Origin: Erinaceus europaeus
Lineage: Eukaryota > Chordata > Mammalia > Eulipotyphla > Erinaceidae
Direction: 5' to 3'
DNA: 64,000 nucleotides
Assembly: GCF_950295315.1 (NCBI RefSeq)
Contig: NC_080172.1
Span: 113,709,267-113,773,266, forward strand
The position numbers and the translations under genes are program-made. Under the pieces are notes generated by a model. That model was given only the letters and a program-made list of their open reading frames with translations, did not search any database and was not told the DNA's origin. Of the stretch, positions 31,692-42,625 are shown piece by piece (within the stretch, counting starts at the first letter, position 1; each line of letters begins with the position of its first letter).

Positions 31692-31870
31692 ATAGGGGAG
31701 GGTATAGCATAACTATTATGCAAAAAGACTTCCATAATTAAGGCTCTAAAGGCACAGGCTCAATTCTTTACACCACCATAAACCAGAACTAAGCAGTGCT
31801 CTCCTCTATCAACCTATCAATCAGTCGATCAATCATTAACATAAAACAAATAAAATAGATTTATTAAAAA
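31692..31870 (+). mobile_element. SINE-D
   Basis: GGGAGGGTATAGCATAACTATTATGC head, GGCTCAATTC B box, AACCAGAACTAAGCAGTGC end, then AT-rich tail with a degenerate AATC repeat. Confidence 0.78.
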
Positions 31871-31935
31871 ATATAAAAGAGTGAGACTTCCAGAGATGGG
31901 GCTTTGGAGCAGCGGCAGCTGTGTTTCTCTCCTCT

Positions 31936-32859
31936 CCTCTCCTGGGTCAACCAGGAATACCAAAGGAGACCACCTGGGACCGCAACAAGGCAGGACTAGA
32001 ACAACTTCAGAACCCACCAAACCACTTGTGAGTGCAAATGTTTAGCCAGACTCACAAAACAAAAAAGGGAGAAGAATCAAATAAATCACATCATAAATGA
32101 AAGAGAAGATATCACAACAGACACTACAGAGTTCAGCATATCATGCTAGGTTTCTATGAAAAACTACATGCCACCAAGCTAGAGAACCTGGGAGAAATGG
32201 ATGAGTTCCTAAATACCTATGATTTTGCAAAATTAAATAAAGAGGAAGTAGAAGAAGTAGATAATATGAGCAGGCCCATCTGCCCCAACTAATGAAATTG
32301 AAACAGTTATCAAAAACCTCCCCAAAAATAAAAGTCCTGGACCAGGTGGTTTTACAAATGAATTCTACAAAACCTTCAAAGAAGAACAAATACCTCTCCT
32401 CTCCTGGGTCAACCAGGAATACCAAAGGAGACCACCTGGGACCGCAACAAGGCAGGACTAGAACAACTTCAGAACCCACCAAACCACTTGTGAGTGCAAA
32501 TGTTTAGCCAGACTCACAAAACAAAAAAGGGAGAAGAATCAAATAAATCACATCATAAATGAAAGAGAAGATATCACAACAGACACTACAGAGTTCAGCA
32601 TATCATGCTAGGTTTCTATGAAAAACTACATGCCACCAAGCTAGAGAACCTGGGAGAAATGGATGAGTTCCTAAATACCTATGATTTTGCAAAATTAAAT
32701 AAAGAGGAAGTAGAAGAAGTAGATAATATGAGCAGGCCCATCTGCCCCAACTAATGAAATTGAAACAGTTATCAAAAACCTCCCCAAAAATAAAAGTCCT
32801 GGACCAGGTGGTTTTACAAATGAATTCTACAAAACCTTCAAAGAAGAACAAATACCTCT
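31936..32859 (+). repeat. 462-bp tandem duplication inside L1
   Basis: Unit 1 31936-32397, unit 2 32398-32859. They are almost identical; I see one single-base length difference near 31980. The junction shows CCTCT microhomology (ACCTCT joined to CCTCTCCTGGG). Confidence 0.92.
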
Positions 32860-33125
32860 ACTTTCAAAAGTCTTCCAAAAGATTGAAAACACTGGAATAC
32901 TCCATTACAGCTTCTATGAAGCCAGCATCACTCTGATACCAAAAGCAGACAAGGACATAACCAAAAAAGAAAACTACAGACCAATATCTCTGATGAACAG
33001 AGATGCTAAAATATTAAACAAAATTCTAGCCAACCAGATACAGCAGTATATTAAAAAGATTGTTCATGATGATCAAGCGGGATTTATCCCAGGGATACAA
33101 GGTCGGTTTAATATATGTAAATCAA
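32087..33125 (+). pseudogene. L1 ORF2 fragment, reverse-transcriptase region
   Basis: In broken frames the + strand encodes L1 ORF2 landmarks: a Leu/Asn-rich linker, the block around SPGPGGF, NYRPISL (about 32970) and DDQAGFIPG (about 33068). The duplication repeats the first part, and small lesions shift the frame. No endonuclease domain and no FADD box are present. Not functional. Confidence 0.88.
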
Positions 33126-33138
33126 CCCCCACTATGTC

Positions 33139-34262
33139 ATCTATCATCAAAACTGCTTGGTACTGAAACAAGAATAGACACACTGACCAGTGGAATAGAA
33201 TTGAGAGCCCAGAAGTGAGCCCCCACACCTATGGACATCTAATCTTTGACAAAGGGGCCCAGACTATTACATGGGGGAAAGATGAGTCTCTTCAACAAAT
33301 GGTGTTGGAAAAAATGAGTTGAAACATGAAGAATAATGAAACTAAACCACTATATTTCACCAAATACAAAAGTAAATTCCAAGTGGATCAAGGACTTGGA
33401 TGTTAACCCACAAACTATCAGATACTTAGAGGAAAATATTGGCAGTACTCTTTTCTGCATAAATTTTAAAGACATCTTCAGTGAAACCAATCCAGTTATA
33501 AAGAAAATTAAGGCAAGTATAAACCTATGGGAATACATCAAATTAAAAAGATTCTGCACAGCAAAAGAAACCACTACCCAAACCAAGAGACCCCTCACAG
33601 AATGGGAGAAGACCTTTACATGCCATACATCAGACAAGAGGCTGATAACCAAAGTAAATAAAGAGCTTGCCAAACTCAACCACATGAAAACAAATAACCC
33701 CTCCAAAAATGGGGAGAAGACATGGACAGAATATTCACCACAGAAAAGATCCAAAAGGCTAAGAAACACATGAAAAAATGCTCCAAGTCTTTTGATTGTC
33801 AGAGAAATGCAAATAAAGACAATAATGAGATACCACTTCACTCCTGTAAGAATGTTATACATCAGAAAATGTAACAGCAAAAAATGCTAGATAGGTTGTG
33901 GGGTCAAAGGAACCCTCCTGCACTGCTAGTGGGAATGCAAATTGGTCCAACCCCTGTGGAGAACAGTCTGGAGAATACTCAGAAGGCTAGAAATGGGCTT
34001 GCCCCATGATTCTGCAATTCCTCTCCTTGGGATATATCCTAAGGAACCCAACACACTCATCCAAAAAGATCTGTGTACACATATGTTCTTAGCAGCACAA
34101 TTTGTAATAGCCAAAACCTGGGAGCAACCCAGGTGTCCAACAACAGATGAGTGGCTGAACAAGTTGTGGTCTATATACACAATGGAATACTACTCAGCTA
34201 TTAAAAATAGTGACTTCACAGTTTTCAGCCCATCTTGGATAGAGCTTGAAGAAATCATGTAA
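33139..34262 (+). pseudogene. L1 ORF2 C-terminal fragment
   Basis: Resumes after the deletion with the thumb/C-terminal part: [15 protein letters not shown] text (about 33230), a 145-codon open frame 33336-33773, a broken middle, then 33942-34262 with the conserved WLNKLWSIYTMEYYSAIKN block. Cysteines of the terminal domain are not all identifiable. Dead copy with several frameshifts. Confidence 0.9.
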
Positions 34263-34694
34263 AGTGGAATAAGTCAGAAACAGAAGGATGAATATGGGAT
34301 GATCTCACTCTCAGACAGAAGTTGAAAAACAAAATAAGAATAGAAAACACAAGTAGAACCTGAACAGGAGTTGGCGTATTGCCCCAAAGTAAAAGACCCT
34401 GGGGTGGTGGGGTGAGGAGAGTACAGGTCCAAAAAGGATGACAGAGGACCTAATGAAGGTTGTATTGTTATGTTTAAAATTGAGAAATGTTATGCATGTA
34501 CAAACTATTGTATTTACTGTCAAATGTAAAACATTAATCCCCAAAATAAATAAATTAATATATATATGAAGTCCAACCCATTATTTACTCTCATGGATTT
34601 ATATTTTGATGGGTAACCATACCACAAGCAGGAAATAAGAATGTTGCAAAGGAATAAAGCTAAGTATAAAATAAAACAGTTTGGTTCCAGATAA

Positions 34695-35650
34695 ACATTT
34701 GTAGCTTTTGTTTTATTCTCCTAAAAAAATTGATTAGGATATTGATGGGAATTGCATTAAATTTGTATATGCTCTGGGTAGTATATTCATTTTGATGATG
34801 TTAATTCTTCCAACCCATTAACATGGAATGTCTTTCCACTTCTTTGTGTCTTTTTCTATTTCCTTGAATAATGACTCATAATTTTTCAGTATACAAGTCT
34901 GTCATTTCTTTTGTTAAGTTACTCCTAGATATTCTATTGTTTTTGTTGCTATAGTAAAAGGATTTGACTTCCAGATTTCTTCTTCTGCTACCTTAGTGTT
35001 TGCATAGAGGAATGCCGCTGACCTTTGTATGTTAGTTTTGTAGCCTGACACATTACTATACTGCCTAGTTATTTCCAAGAGCTTCTTTTTGGATTCTTTA
35101 GAGTTTTGTTTTTTTTTTTTTTTGTATGTATACTATCATATAATCTGAAAATAGGGAGAGTTTGACTTCTCTTCCAGTCTTGTTCATAGCAACACAATTT
35201 GTAATAGCCAAAGCCTGGAAGCAACCTAAGTGTCCAACAACAGATGAGTGGCTGTGTAAGTTGTGGTCTACATACACAATGGAGTACTACTCTGCTATTA
35301 AAAATGGTGAATTCACCTTCTTCACCCCATCTTGGATGGAGCTTGAAGGAATCATGCTAAGTGAGATCAGTCAGAAATAAAAGGATGAATATGAAAATAT
35401 CTCACATCGACTGAAGTTCAAAAAACGAGAGCAGAAGGGAAAACACAAAGCAGAACTTGGATTGGAGTTGGTGTATTACACCAAAGTAAGAGACTCTGGG
35501 GGTTGAGGGTTCAGTTCCTGGAACATGATGGCAGAGGAAGACCTTTTGGGAGTTGTATTATTATGTGGAAATGTTATGCATGTACAAAAATTGTGTTTTA
35601 TTTTTTACTGTAAACCATTAAGCCCCCAATAAAAAATAAAATTAAAAAAA
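34695..35650. mobile_element. young L1 with 5' inversion
   Basis: 34695-35125 is antisense ORF2 (reverse-transcriptase part); 35165-35650 is sense ORF2 end (WLCKLWSTYTMEYYSAIKN) with 3'UTR and an A-rich tail (AATAAAAAATAAAATTAAAA). This order is the signature of twin priming. A T-run at 35108-35124 marks the junction. Confidence 0.85.
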
Positions 35651-35652
35651 AC

Positions 35653-36138
35653 AGTCATTACAAAAGAGACTGGACTAAGAGAAAACACTAGATAAGGGAT
35701 TCAAGACATTTGACCTGAAACCTGAAGATGCAGAAGTCAGCCAAGTAGAGACCTAAGTGTAGAAGAACTAGGTAGAAATCTGCAAATACAAATGCTTGCA
35801 CTGATTGTCTTTGTAATTCACAGATGCAAATCCCCAGGGTTGGGAAAATATTGACATGTTTCTGCATGACAAGCAGAATAGATATATTTCTTCATTTTCT
35901 ACTGTGTTTCTTCCCAGTGTGTCAGAGACAAAGTAGATACAACTTATTCTTCTTGCTTGAAGGGATGTCTAATTTATGCTAGAGATTTTTTTTGTTGTTT
36001 TTTTTTTCTTAAAAGAATAAGTTCATTAGCAGCAATCAAAACATGAAAGCCTAAATTTCCTACATCCAATTTAGTTCTTTTTTTCCCACTGAGACAAAAA
36101 AAAAAATGTGGTGCTTAGTATATTCAATTCTGGGGGAA
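35653..36138. other. unique DNA
   Basis: T-rich runs at 35988-36010 and an A-run at 36096-36108. Nothing else recognised. Confidence 0.45.
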
Positions 36139-36262
36139 TGGGGTGGGCTGGGCAATGGTGCACTCGGTGAAGCACACACAGCATAAGTGCAAAAGACCCG
36201 GTTTCAATCCATAGGCTCCACACCTACAGCAGGGACACTTCACAAGCAGTGAAGTAGATCTT

Positions 36263-36306
<44 letters not shown>

Positions 36307-36460
36307 TCTCTCTCTCTCTCTCCCTCCATTTATCTATCTTCCCCTCCTCTTTCAATTTCCCTCTCTCCTATCCAATGAAATAAAAAAAAATTTTAAAAAA
36401 GGCTGCCAGGAGCAGTGGACTTGTGGTATTGGCATCAAGCCCCAGTGAAAACTCTAGAGA
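36139..36460 (+). mobile_element. SINE-A long form, old
   Basis: GGGCTGGGCAATGGTGCACTCGG head, hairpin CACTTCACAAGCAGTGAAG, expanded (CT)n at 36267-36330, 3' module GGCTGCCAGGAGCAGTGG. Confidence 0.85.
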
Positions 36461-37303
36461 GGGGGTTTACAGTCAACAATATTGATACCCCTTTCCCACA
36501 TTCGGGAGCTACTCTCTTCCCTGATCCAGCTTTCTTGTCCTTTTTCCAGCCATGACATCATCTCCCCAGACAATAACTTGGGTCCACCTGCATATCAGAG
36601 GTCAGGCTCAAGAAAAAACTAGTATAGTCATGGGGCCTTTGGAATATAACTAAAATAGGCCTACTAGCTATCTTCAAAACAAAACCCCCAAATTTTCACC
36701 AGCAATATTCCAGCCTTTAGGTTCATGATTAGTCAACAATTTGTTCTGCTTTCTTTTTTATTTTAAAAAGATTTTATTTATTTATGAGAAAGACAGGAGG
36801 AGAGAGAAAGAACCAAATATCACTCTGGTACATGTGCTGCCAGGGATCAAACTCGGGACTTCATGCTTGAAAATCCAAAGCTTTATTACTGTGCCACCTC
36901 CTGGACCACTTGTTCTGCTTTCTATCTTATTTCTTTTTTCACACACCAGGTTCCAGATGCTAACATGATGCCAACCAGACTTCCCTGGGCAGAAGACCCC
37001 ACAAATGTGCCCTGGAGCCCCACTTCCCCAGATCCCTGCTCCACTAGAGAAAGAGAAAGACAGGCTGGGAGTATGGGTCTACCTGCCAACACCCATGTTC
37101 AGCGGGGAAGCAATTACAGAAGCAAGATTTTCCACCTTCCGCATCCCATATGACCCTGAGAGGGATAAAGAATAGGAAAGCTATCAAGGGAGGGGATGGG
37201 ATACAGAGTTCTAGTGGTGGGAACTGTGTGGAGTTGTACCCCTCTTATCCTATGGTTTTTGTCAGTGTTTCCTTTTTATAAATAAAAAAAAAAAAAAAAA
37301 AGG
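36461..37303 (+). mobile_element. old L1 3' end with poly-A, split by SINE-C
   Basis: Best-oriented copy: GTTTACAGTCAACAATATTG, GATCCAGCTTTCTTGTCC, GACTTCCCTGGGCAG, then GGAGTTGTACCCCTCTTATCC and a 17-20-base A-run at 37287-37303. It serves as the reference for calling the other copies. Confidence 0.88.
36755..36909 (-). mobile_element. SINE-C with 14-bp target duplication
   Basis: TTTATTTATTTATGAGAAAG, antisense B box GGATCAAACTCGGGAC, head end GTGCCACCTCCTGGACCAC. Flanked by TTGTTCTGCTTTCT (36741-36754, 36910-36923), which splits the L1. Confidence 0.93.
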
Positions 37304-37484
37304 CCAGTATATCCAGTTATCAAAGCCCAGGGATGTGGCTTTATCCCGGAACAGTACAGTCAAGACAATGGAAGTGAAGAAAGGCTACTTTGCAGTCCCA
37401 TTCCATGATGATGGTTGAAGGCAGAGATGGCTGTTGCTTATCATTGTTGAGCTGTTGTTTTCTGTGGCCAAGTAGAGAGAAGCC

Positions 37485-37643
37485 TGGATGGATGGATGGA
37501 TGGATGGATGGATGGATGGATGGATGGATGGATGGATGGATGGATGGATGGGTGGGTGGGTGGGTGGATGGGTGGGTGGATGGATGGATGGATGGATGGA
37601 TGGATGGATGGATGGATGGATGGATGGATGGATGGATGGATGG
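37485..37643. repeat. (GGAT)n satellite, about 40 units
   Basis: Pure GGAT with a central GGTG-variant block at about 37550-37580. All three frames are open on both strands, giving spurious Met-Asp-Gly-Trp and Ile-His-Pro-Ser repeats. Confidence 0.97.
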
Positions 37644-39071
37644 GACCGAGCAGGAGAGGATACAAGAGAGGAGGTGTTGTCTAAGCCAGCCCTGTCCTGA
37701 TGGAGGGTGAATTTTTGCTTAAATGAGGAAGAGCAAAGGGCCCTTTCAGATGAAAGCATAGAGACAGGTAAGGTGGCTGGCTTGAGAGATGCTAGATGCA
37801 GGACTCTCTGTGAACCGTAACCACTTGACTCCAGCTTCTGGTTTGTAAACTAGGACAGTCCCCACATTTTGGCCTCTACACTGCAATCATTATCCTTTTC
37901 CTGCCACTCGGGGATCTACTTCCTCTAAACGTTTGTCCCTCAGCAGCATAGCTTCTGCTCCCTCACTGAGCTGATATAGTATTAATATAAAAAAAGAGGG
38001 CCCACAGGTCTCAGCTCATCAGTCCCACTATATGTTGCACCTCTTGGCGATCCATTCTGGCCCCATCAGCAAGTCAGTATTTACCAAAAGCACAGAGCAC
38101 TGTCATACATGGATTCAACCTGTACTTTTAATTAGGGTGGGAGGCACTGATCCCAGGGACCATGATTTGTCCTCTTCTTTCCTTACCACAAGGAGCAACT
38201 ACTGGTGTGCTGAGCTCCTTGTAAAACTTTGCTCAGCTGTCTAGAAAGGGAGGAATAAAATTAACCCCCTGCAGAGGATTTAGGGCATCTCTATTTATGC
38301 AGCCAGGCTCGGCACAAATCTGATATTCCGTAAAGATGCTAAGGTCTGTGCAGTTCTTGTGTGTGCACAGAGCCTTATACAAAGGCACTTAGTTCAGATC
38401 TGTTGGCTGGTTGGTTACAAATGACAAAGCACCGCTACAGCCACGGCATAGAGCTGCCTGCTCAGGGTGCTCATTCTTTCCTAGGTCAAGGCCTTTGATA
38501 GGTTCATAGTGGCCTGGGTTGAGATAGGAGTTAATCAGCAGAGGGAGGGTTTAGCAGAGTGGTTCTCAGGGTGGAGGTCCCTAAGCCCCTCAGCCTGGTT
38601 CCTAGGTCCTCCTCCTCCTCTTTTTTCCAGCAGAAACAGCAAATCCCTTCGAGAATGATATTTAACCACAGGGTGGGGAATTATCAAAAGAGGGCAGGGC
38701 AGGTCTAATCCACCCAGGGATTAGGGAAAAGAATTAATGGCTACTTACCATCCTGATCATACCTTCCTGCCCTGTGGGGTGCAAACACAGTCACCCTCTC
38801 CTCTCTATTCATTACAGTTAGCAAACACTCAAAGGACTCTTTTCTTCTTTTGCTTTTATTGTTGTTGTTTGTTTGTTTCATTTCTTCTTTTATTCTGGTT
38901 TTATTTTTAATGCCACCATTTTTCCGAGTGCCTCAGATCAAGATTTCTAGGACTTGGTTCAAAGCTAAGAATATGAACTATCCCTTTGTCGTTCCCTCAA
39001 TGTAACTTGTCCTTTGCCGTATAAGTGGTTCAGAATGTTCTCAGCTCAGAGGCCAAACACTCAGTTTCCTT
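37644..39071. other. unique DNA, 1.4 kb
   Basis: Only a short (CTC)n at 38608-38620 and GTTGTTGTTTGTTTG at 38860. No exon or RNA gene recognised. Confidence 0.5.
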
Positions 39072-39291
39072 TTTTTAAAAAAAGGTTTGTTTCTTTAATT
39101 TTATGGGACAGAGAGAAATTGAAAGAGGAAAGGGACATGGAGTGGAAGAAGAGAGAGAGAGACACTTCCAAAATTGCTTTGCTGCTTCTGAAGTGCCACC
39201 GGCCACCAAAGGTGGGGAGCAGGGTGCTTGAACACAGGGCCTTGTGCATTGTAATGTATGCAATCTACTGGGTACACCACCACCTGGCCCC
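39072..39291 (-). mobile_element. SINE-B, old
   Basis: TTTTATGGGACAGAGAGAAATTG, decayed hairpin, head end GTACACCACCACCTGGCCCC. Confidence 0.85.
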
Positions 39292-39904
39292 AAATCCAGG
39301 GTTTTGCAAAGGGAATAGATAGTGTTCCTTTGCTACCATCGTCCAGGACAGAACCTTCCTATTACAGTTGGACTGGACTGGGTGTGGGTGGGCAGAGTCT
39401 TCCTTGTACACTGCTCATTCCCACCTCTCCCCATCCCCATCTTCAGCACAGAGAGCTGGCCAGGCCTGTAGGCTTTGAACCACCTGCTGGGGCCTAGATC
39501 TGCCCTCAACCCTTCTCACTCCTGGCAACTAGCAGGTTTCCAACTGCAGAATGTGCCAGCCTGCAGCAGCAGCTTCTTGGTGTTGCCAGGGAAACTGCTC
39601 TCTGTGCTTTCTGGTGGAAATTGTGAAGACTGGTTTGTGACAGCTGAGTTGGGGTGGTGGAGGTCAGTGCGGGGGGGGGGGGGGAGATAAAAACAGTCCC
39701 CCCTGTTGTTCTAAAAGCTGCAGGGGAACCCCAGGAATAACCCCATGTAGAACTTAGCATGAACATTCCAAGGAAGCTGAACTCAAATCATCAAGGCAAG
39801 AGAAAATGAATAACAATAAAATACAAAGAAGTCTCACGAATCTCTCCTTAAGAGGCTATTTACTATCAGTCAATCAAAAGCAAACCCTTTCAAATATATA
39901 TTGT
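39292..39904. other. unique DNA with a G14 run
   Basis: GC-rich by local standards. An uninterrupted run of 14 G at 39671-39684 could fold as a G-quadruplex. Open frames have no recognisable domain. Confidence 0.5.
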
Positions 39905-40481
39905 TGGGACATGGATGTAAATTGCATATGGCCGGCGTCAGCCTGACAAGCATACTACAGACTTATGCAAACCCACAGGGGATTGTGGGAGTATAGGAAG
40001 TTTATTTAAGTGAGTGTCTGGTGGTAGTCGCTCTCTGCTCCTGCTCCCTCTGTTTCTGCTGCTCTGGCCTGCTCGCTCTTTCCCTGGACCCACCATGCTG
40101 CGTACCCAGGATGTGAACATGCATAGCTGAGCACTGGTACTAGTTTATGTACTCACGGCACCCAGCCATCATGACCAGCCTATCTTTGCCCCTTTGTTTA
40201 TATTGCTGCCACAGATTTTTAGGTACCTAAATAACCATGATATAATCAACCTCCCACTTGTAAAACCCCCAGTTTAAAGGCCTCATGAGTTTTTTATTTT
40301 TTTAATTATTACAATTGTTTATTTTAATGCTCAGTATGAGATCACCAGATCATTTGGCCCCAAGGCTGTTTGGGGTCTATACCAAGGACCCCTGAATAAA
40401 AAATTGTCTGGTGTGAGACAATAATCCTGATGGGGCCAGGAGCCACAGGTAATTAGACCTCTCTAAAAGATACCAAGGTGT
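39905..40481 (+). mobile_element. LTR-like element 1 of a related pair
   Basis: Starts TGTTGGGACATGG. Contains GCTCTCTGCTCCTGCTCCC, CTCTTTCCCTGGACCCACC and GAATAAAAAATTGTC (poly-A-like, 40395). The order parallels the next element. Ends uncertain. Confidence 0.4.
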
Positions 40482-41062
40482 TGGGAATATACGTTATGAC
40501 TATTACCTGTAAGAGACAATGAACAAAGAGGAAGGAGGTCAGGCACTGGGACATCTGGTTAAGTACACACATTACAGTGTGCAAGGACCCAGGTTCAAGC
40601 TCCTGGTCTCCACCTTCAGGGGGAAAGCTTCACAAGTGGTGTAGCAGGACTGCTAGTGTCTCTCTGTCTCTCTTTCTCTATCTCCCCTCCTCTCTCAATT
40701 TGTCTCTGTCTCTATCCAATAATAACTAAATAAAATATCAAAAACAAAGAGGAAGGTGAGTCCAGACAGGCATGATTATCAAACATCATTTTAGCATTAG
40801 CGTAGAACTTAATCAGGAGGAGGGGGAATGGATTGTAATATTGTGAGAACTTAGGGTTCTTTAAGAGTAGTTTTGCTGAAGCAGTGCTCTCTTGATATCT
40901 GATTCTGCTGCTCTTTCCCCTGGGATCCACACTCACTTGGGATCCAGTTTCTCAAGATGCAGACATGCACTTGCCTGAAAACTAATGACTAAAGACTCAG
41001 GACTCCCACCTCCTTCATCTGTTCTCCCTGTGACTTAGCTTTGATTGTTGGTGCTAAGACTT
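40482..41062 (+). mobile_element. LTR-like element 2, split by SINE-B
   Basis: Starts TGTTGGGAATATACG. After the SINE it carries GCTCTCTTGATATCTG, CTCTTTCCCCTGGGATCC and GATGCAGACATGCAC, mirroring element 1 (GTGAACATGCATAG). Probably two old LTRs of one family. Confidence 0.4.
40536..40740 (+). mobile_element. SINE-B with 14-bp target duplication
   Basis: Head GGTCAGGCACTGGGACATC to CTATCCAATAATAACTAAATAA. Flanked by AACAAAGAGGAAGG on both sides (left ending 40535, right starting about 40742). Confidence 0.9.
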
Positions 41063-41077
41063 GAAAGTCAAACTGCT

Positions 41078-41378
41078 GGGAGTCGGGCTGTAGCGCAGCG
41101 GGTTAAGCGCAGGTGGCGCAAAGCACAAGGACCGGCATAAGGATCCCGGTTCGAACCCCGGCTCCCCACCTGCAGGGGAGTCGCTTCACAAGCGGTGAAG
41201 CAGGTCTGCAGGTGTCTATCTTTCTCTCCTCCTCTCTGTCTTCCCCTCCTCTCTCCATTTCTCTCTATCCTATCCAACAATGACAACAACAATAATAACT
41301 ATAACAATAAAACAACAAGGGCAACAAAAGGGAATAAATAAATATTTTAAAAAAGATTAAAAAAAATTTTTTAAAAAA
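41078..41378 (+). mobile_element. SINE-A short form, young, 15-bp target duplication
   Basis: Near-pristine head GGGAGTCGGGCTGTAGCGCAG, A box TAGCGCAGCGG and B box GGTTCGAACCCC intact, perfect hairpin arms. Flanked by GAAAGTCAAACTGCT (41063-41077, 41379-41393). The best short-form reference in the window. Confidence 0.96.
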
Positions 41379-41465
41379 GAAAGTCAAACTGCTACAGCAG
41401 TTTCCAAGAAGCTAATAAAAGCACCATTTGTCTTTGTTTTTATATCTATTCTGAAACAGCATCCT

Positions 41466-41674
41466 TTTTTAAAATTTGTATTGTATTTATTATTGGAGAG
41501 AGACAGAAAAAAATTGAGAAGGAAGGGAGAAATAGAGAGACACAGAGACACCTACAAACCTGCTTCACCACTCATGATGCTTTCCCCCCAGCAGGTGGGG
41601 ACCAGGGGCTTGAACTCAGGTCCTTGTGCACTGCAGTGTGTGTGCACCTAACCAGATGTGCCACTACCTGGCCC
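41466..41674 (-). mobile_element. SINE-B
   Basis: TTGTATTTATTATTGGAGAG, GACACCTACAAACCTGC, head end CCACTACCTGGCCC. Confidence 0.9.
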
Positions 41675-41992
41675 ACAGTTCTTTGTTTTTTCAGTATCAG
41701 CTGTCTCTGTCCGTTGATCCCAATATAAAGACAGAAAACTGAGATTCAGGGGCACCCGAGTCTCTTTACCAAGAGAAGCTAAAAATGTACGTTTTTTTTT
41801 TAACATATACTTTCCTGACTTTCAAAATTAGATAACTGATATAAATCAAGTTCAACCCCATGCCAGTAAAAGACAACATAGCAGAGAGTCAAGGCTACTC
41901 TTGAGACTCAGTCCCTAGTTACCAATTCATAACCTTGATCTTAGAACTTTGCAAGAGAAAGAACATGGTTTCTGATTTGCAGTTGGGGCATC
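41675..41992. other. unique DNA
   Basis: Nothing recognised. Confidence 0.45.
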
Positions 41993-42200
41993 TTTTTCTA
42001 TTTTTTATTATATTGATTGATTGACTGCATAGAGAAAGCCAGAAATCAAAAGGGAAGGGGATGATAGGGAGAGCTACACCTGCAGCATTGCTTCCCCACT
42101 CATGAAGCTTTCCTCCTGCAGGTGGGGACCAGGGACTCAAACCTGGGTCCTTGCACAGTGAACCATGTGCACTCAACCAGGTGCACCACCACCCAGCCCC
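41993..42200 (-). mobile_element. SINE-B
   Basis: TATTGATTGATTGACTGC, hairpin CTCCTGCAGGTGGGG, head end CACCACCACCCAGCCCCC. Confidence 0.9.
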
Positions 42201-42420
42201 CAGATAGGGAATCTTAACCTCACATGCTCATGTACTTACAAACTCATGGCAGGGATTATCTGAAATGCCCCTCCTGGAGCTAGAGTGCATCAGGAATGTT
42301 AAGCAACTGATCCGAACTAGATCCCCAACTCTCAGGCCACATCAGACATTGAGCTCACCCTGTGGAGTTATTTTTGGAGTTACCAACACCTGGTTTTCAC
42401 CATTTAAAAAATTCCAGTTT

Positions 42421-42625
42421 AGGGGCCGGGTAGTGGTGTTGCATCTGGCTGAGTGCACAGAGACACAGGTTTGAGCCTCTGGTCTCTAAATGCAGAGGGA
42501 TAGCTTCACAGATGGTGGAGCAGGGCTGCAGGTATCTCTCTGTCTCTCTCCCTGTCTATCTCCCCCTTCCCCTCAATTTCTGGCTGTCTCTACACCATAA
42601 ATAAATAAAGAGAATACAAAAATTG
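42421..42625 (+). mobile_element. SINE-B
   Basis: GGGGCCGGGTAGTGGTGTTGC to CTACACCATAAATAAATAAAG. Confidence 0.9.

Larger units (their letters stand above)
31872..34560 (+). mobile_element. young L1, internally deleted and partly duplicated
   Basis: The 5' piece (31872-32040) is L1 upstream sequence joined directly to mid-ORF2. Then come a 462-bp tandem duplication, reverse-transcriptase-region sequence to about 33125, a deletion, the ORF2 C-terminal part and the 3'UTR ending AATCCCCAAAATAAATAAA. About 2.7 kb remain of a presumed 6-7 kb. Confidence 0.9.

Noticed and set aside
33336..33773. Host gene candidate of 145 codons
   Set aside because: Clear L1 ORF2 text, frameshifted at both sides.
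37385..37759. Long frames of Met-Asp-Gly-Trp or Ile-His-Pro-Ser repeats
   Set aside because: Translation of the GGAT satellite, open in all frames by composition.
41078..41170. Possible functional tRNA gene
   Set aside because: A and B boxes are excellent, but this is the head of a SINE-A with full SINE body and target duplication; it would not fold as a mature tRNA.
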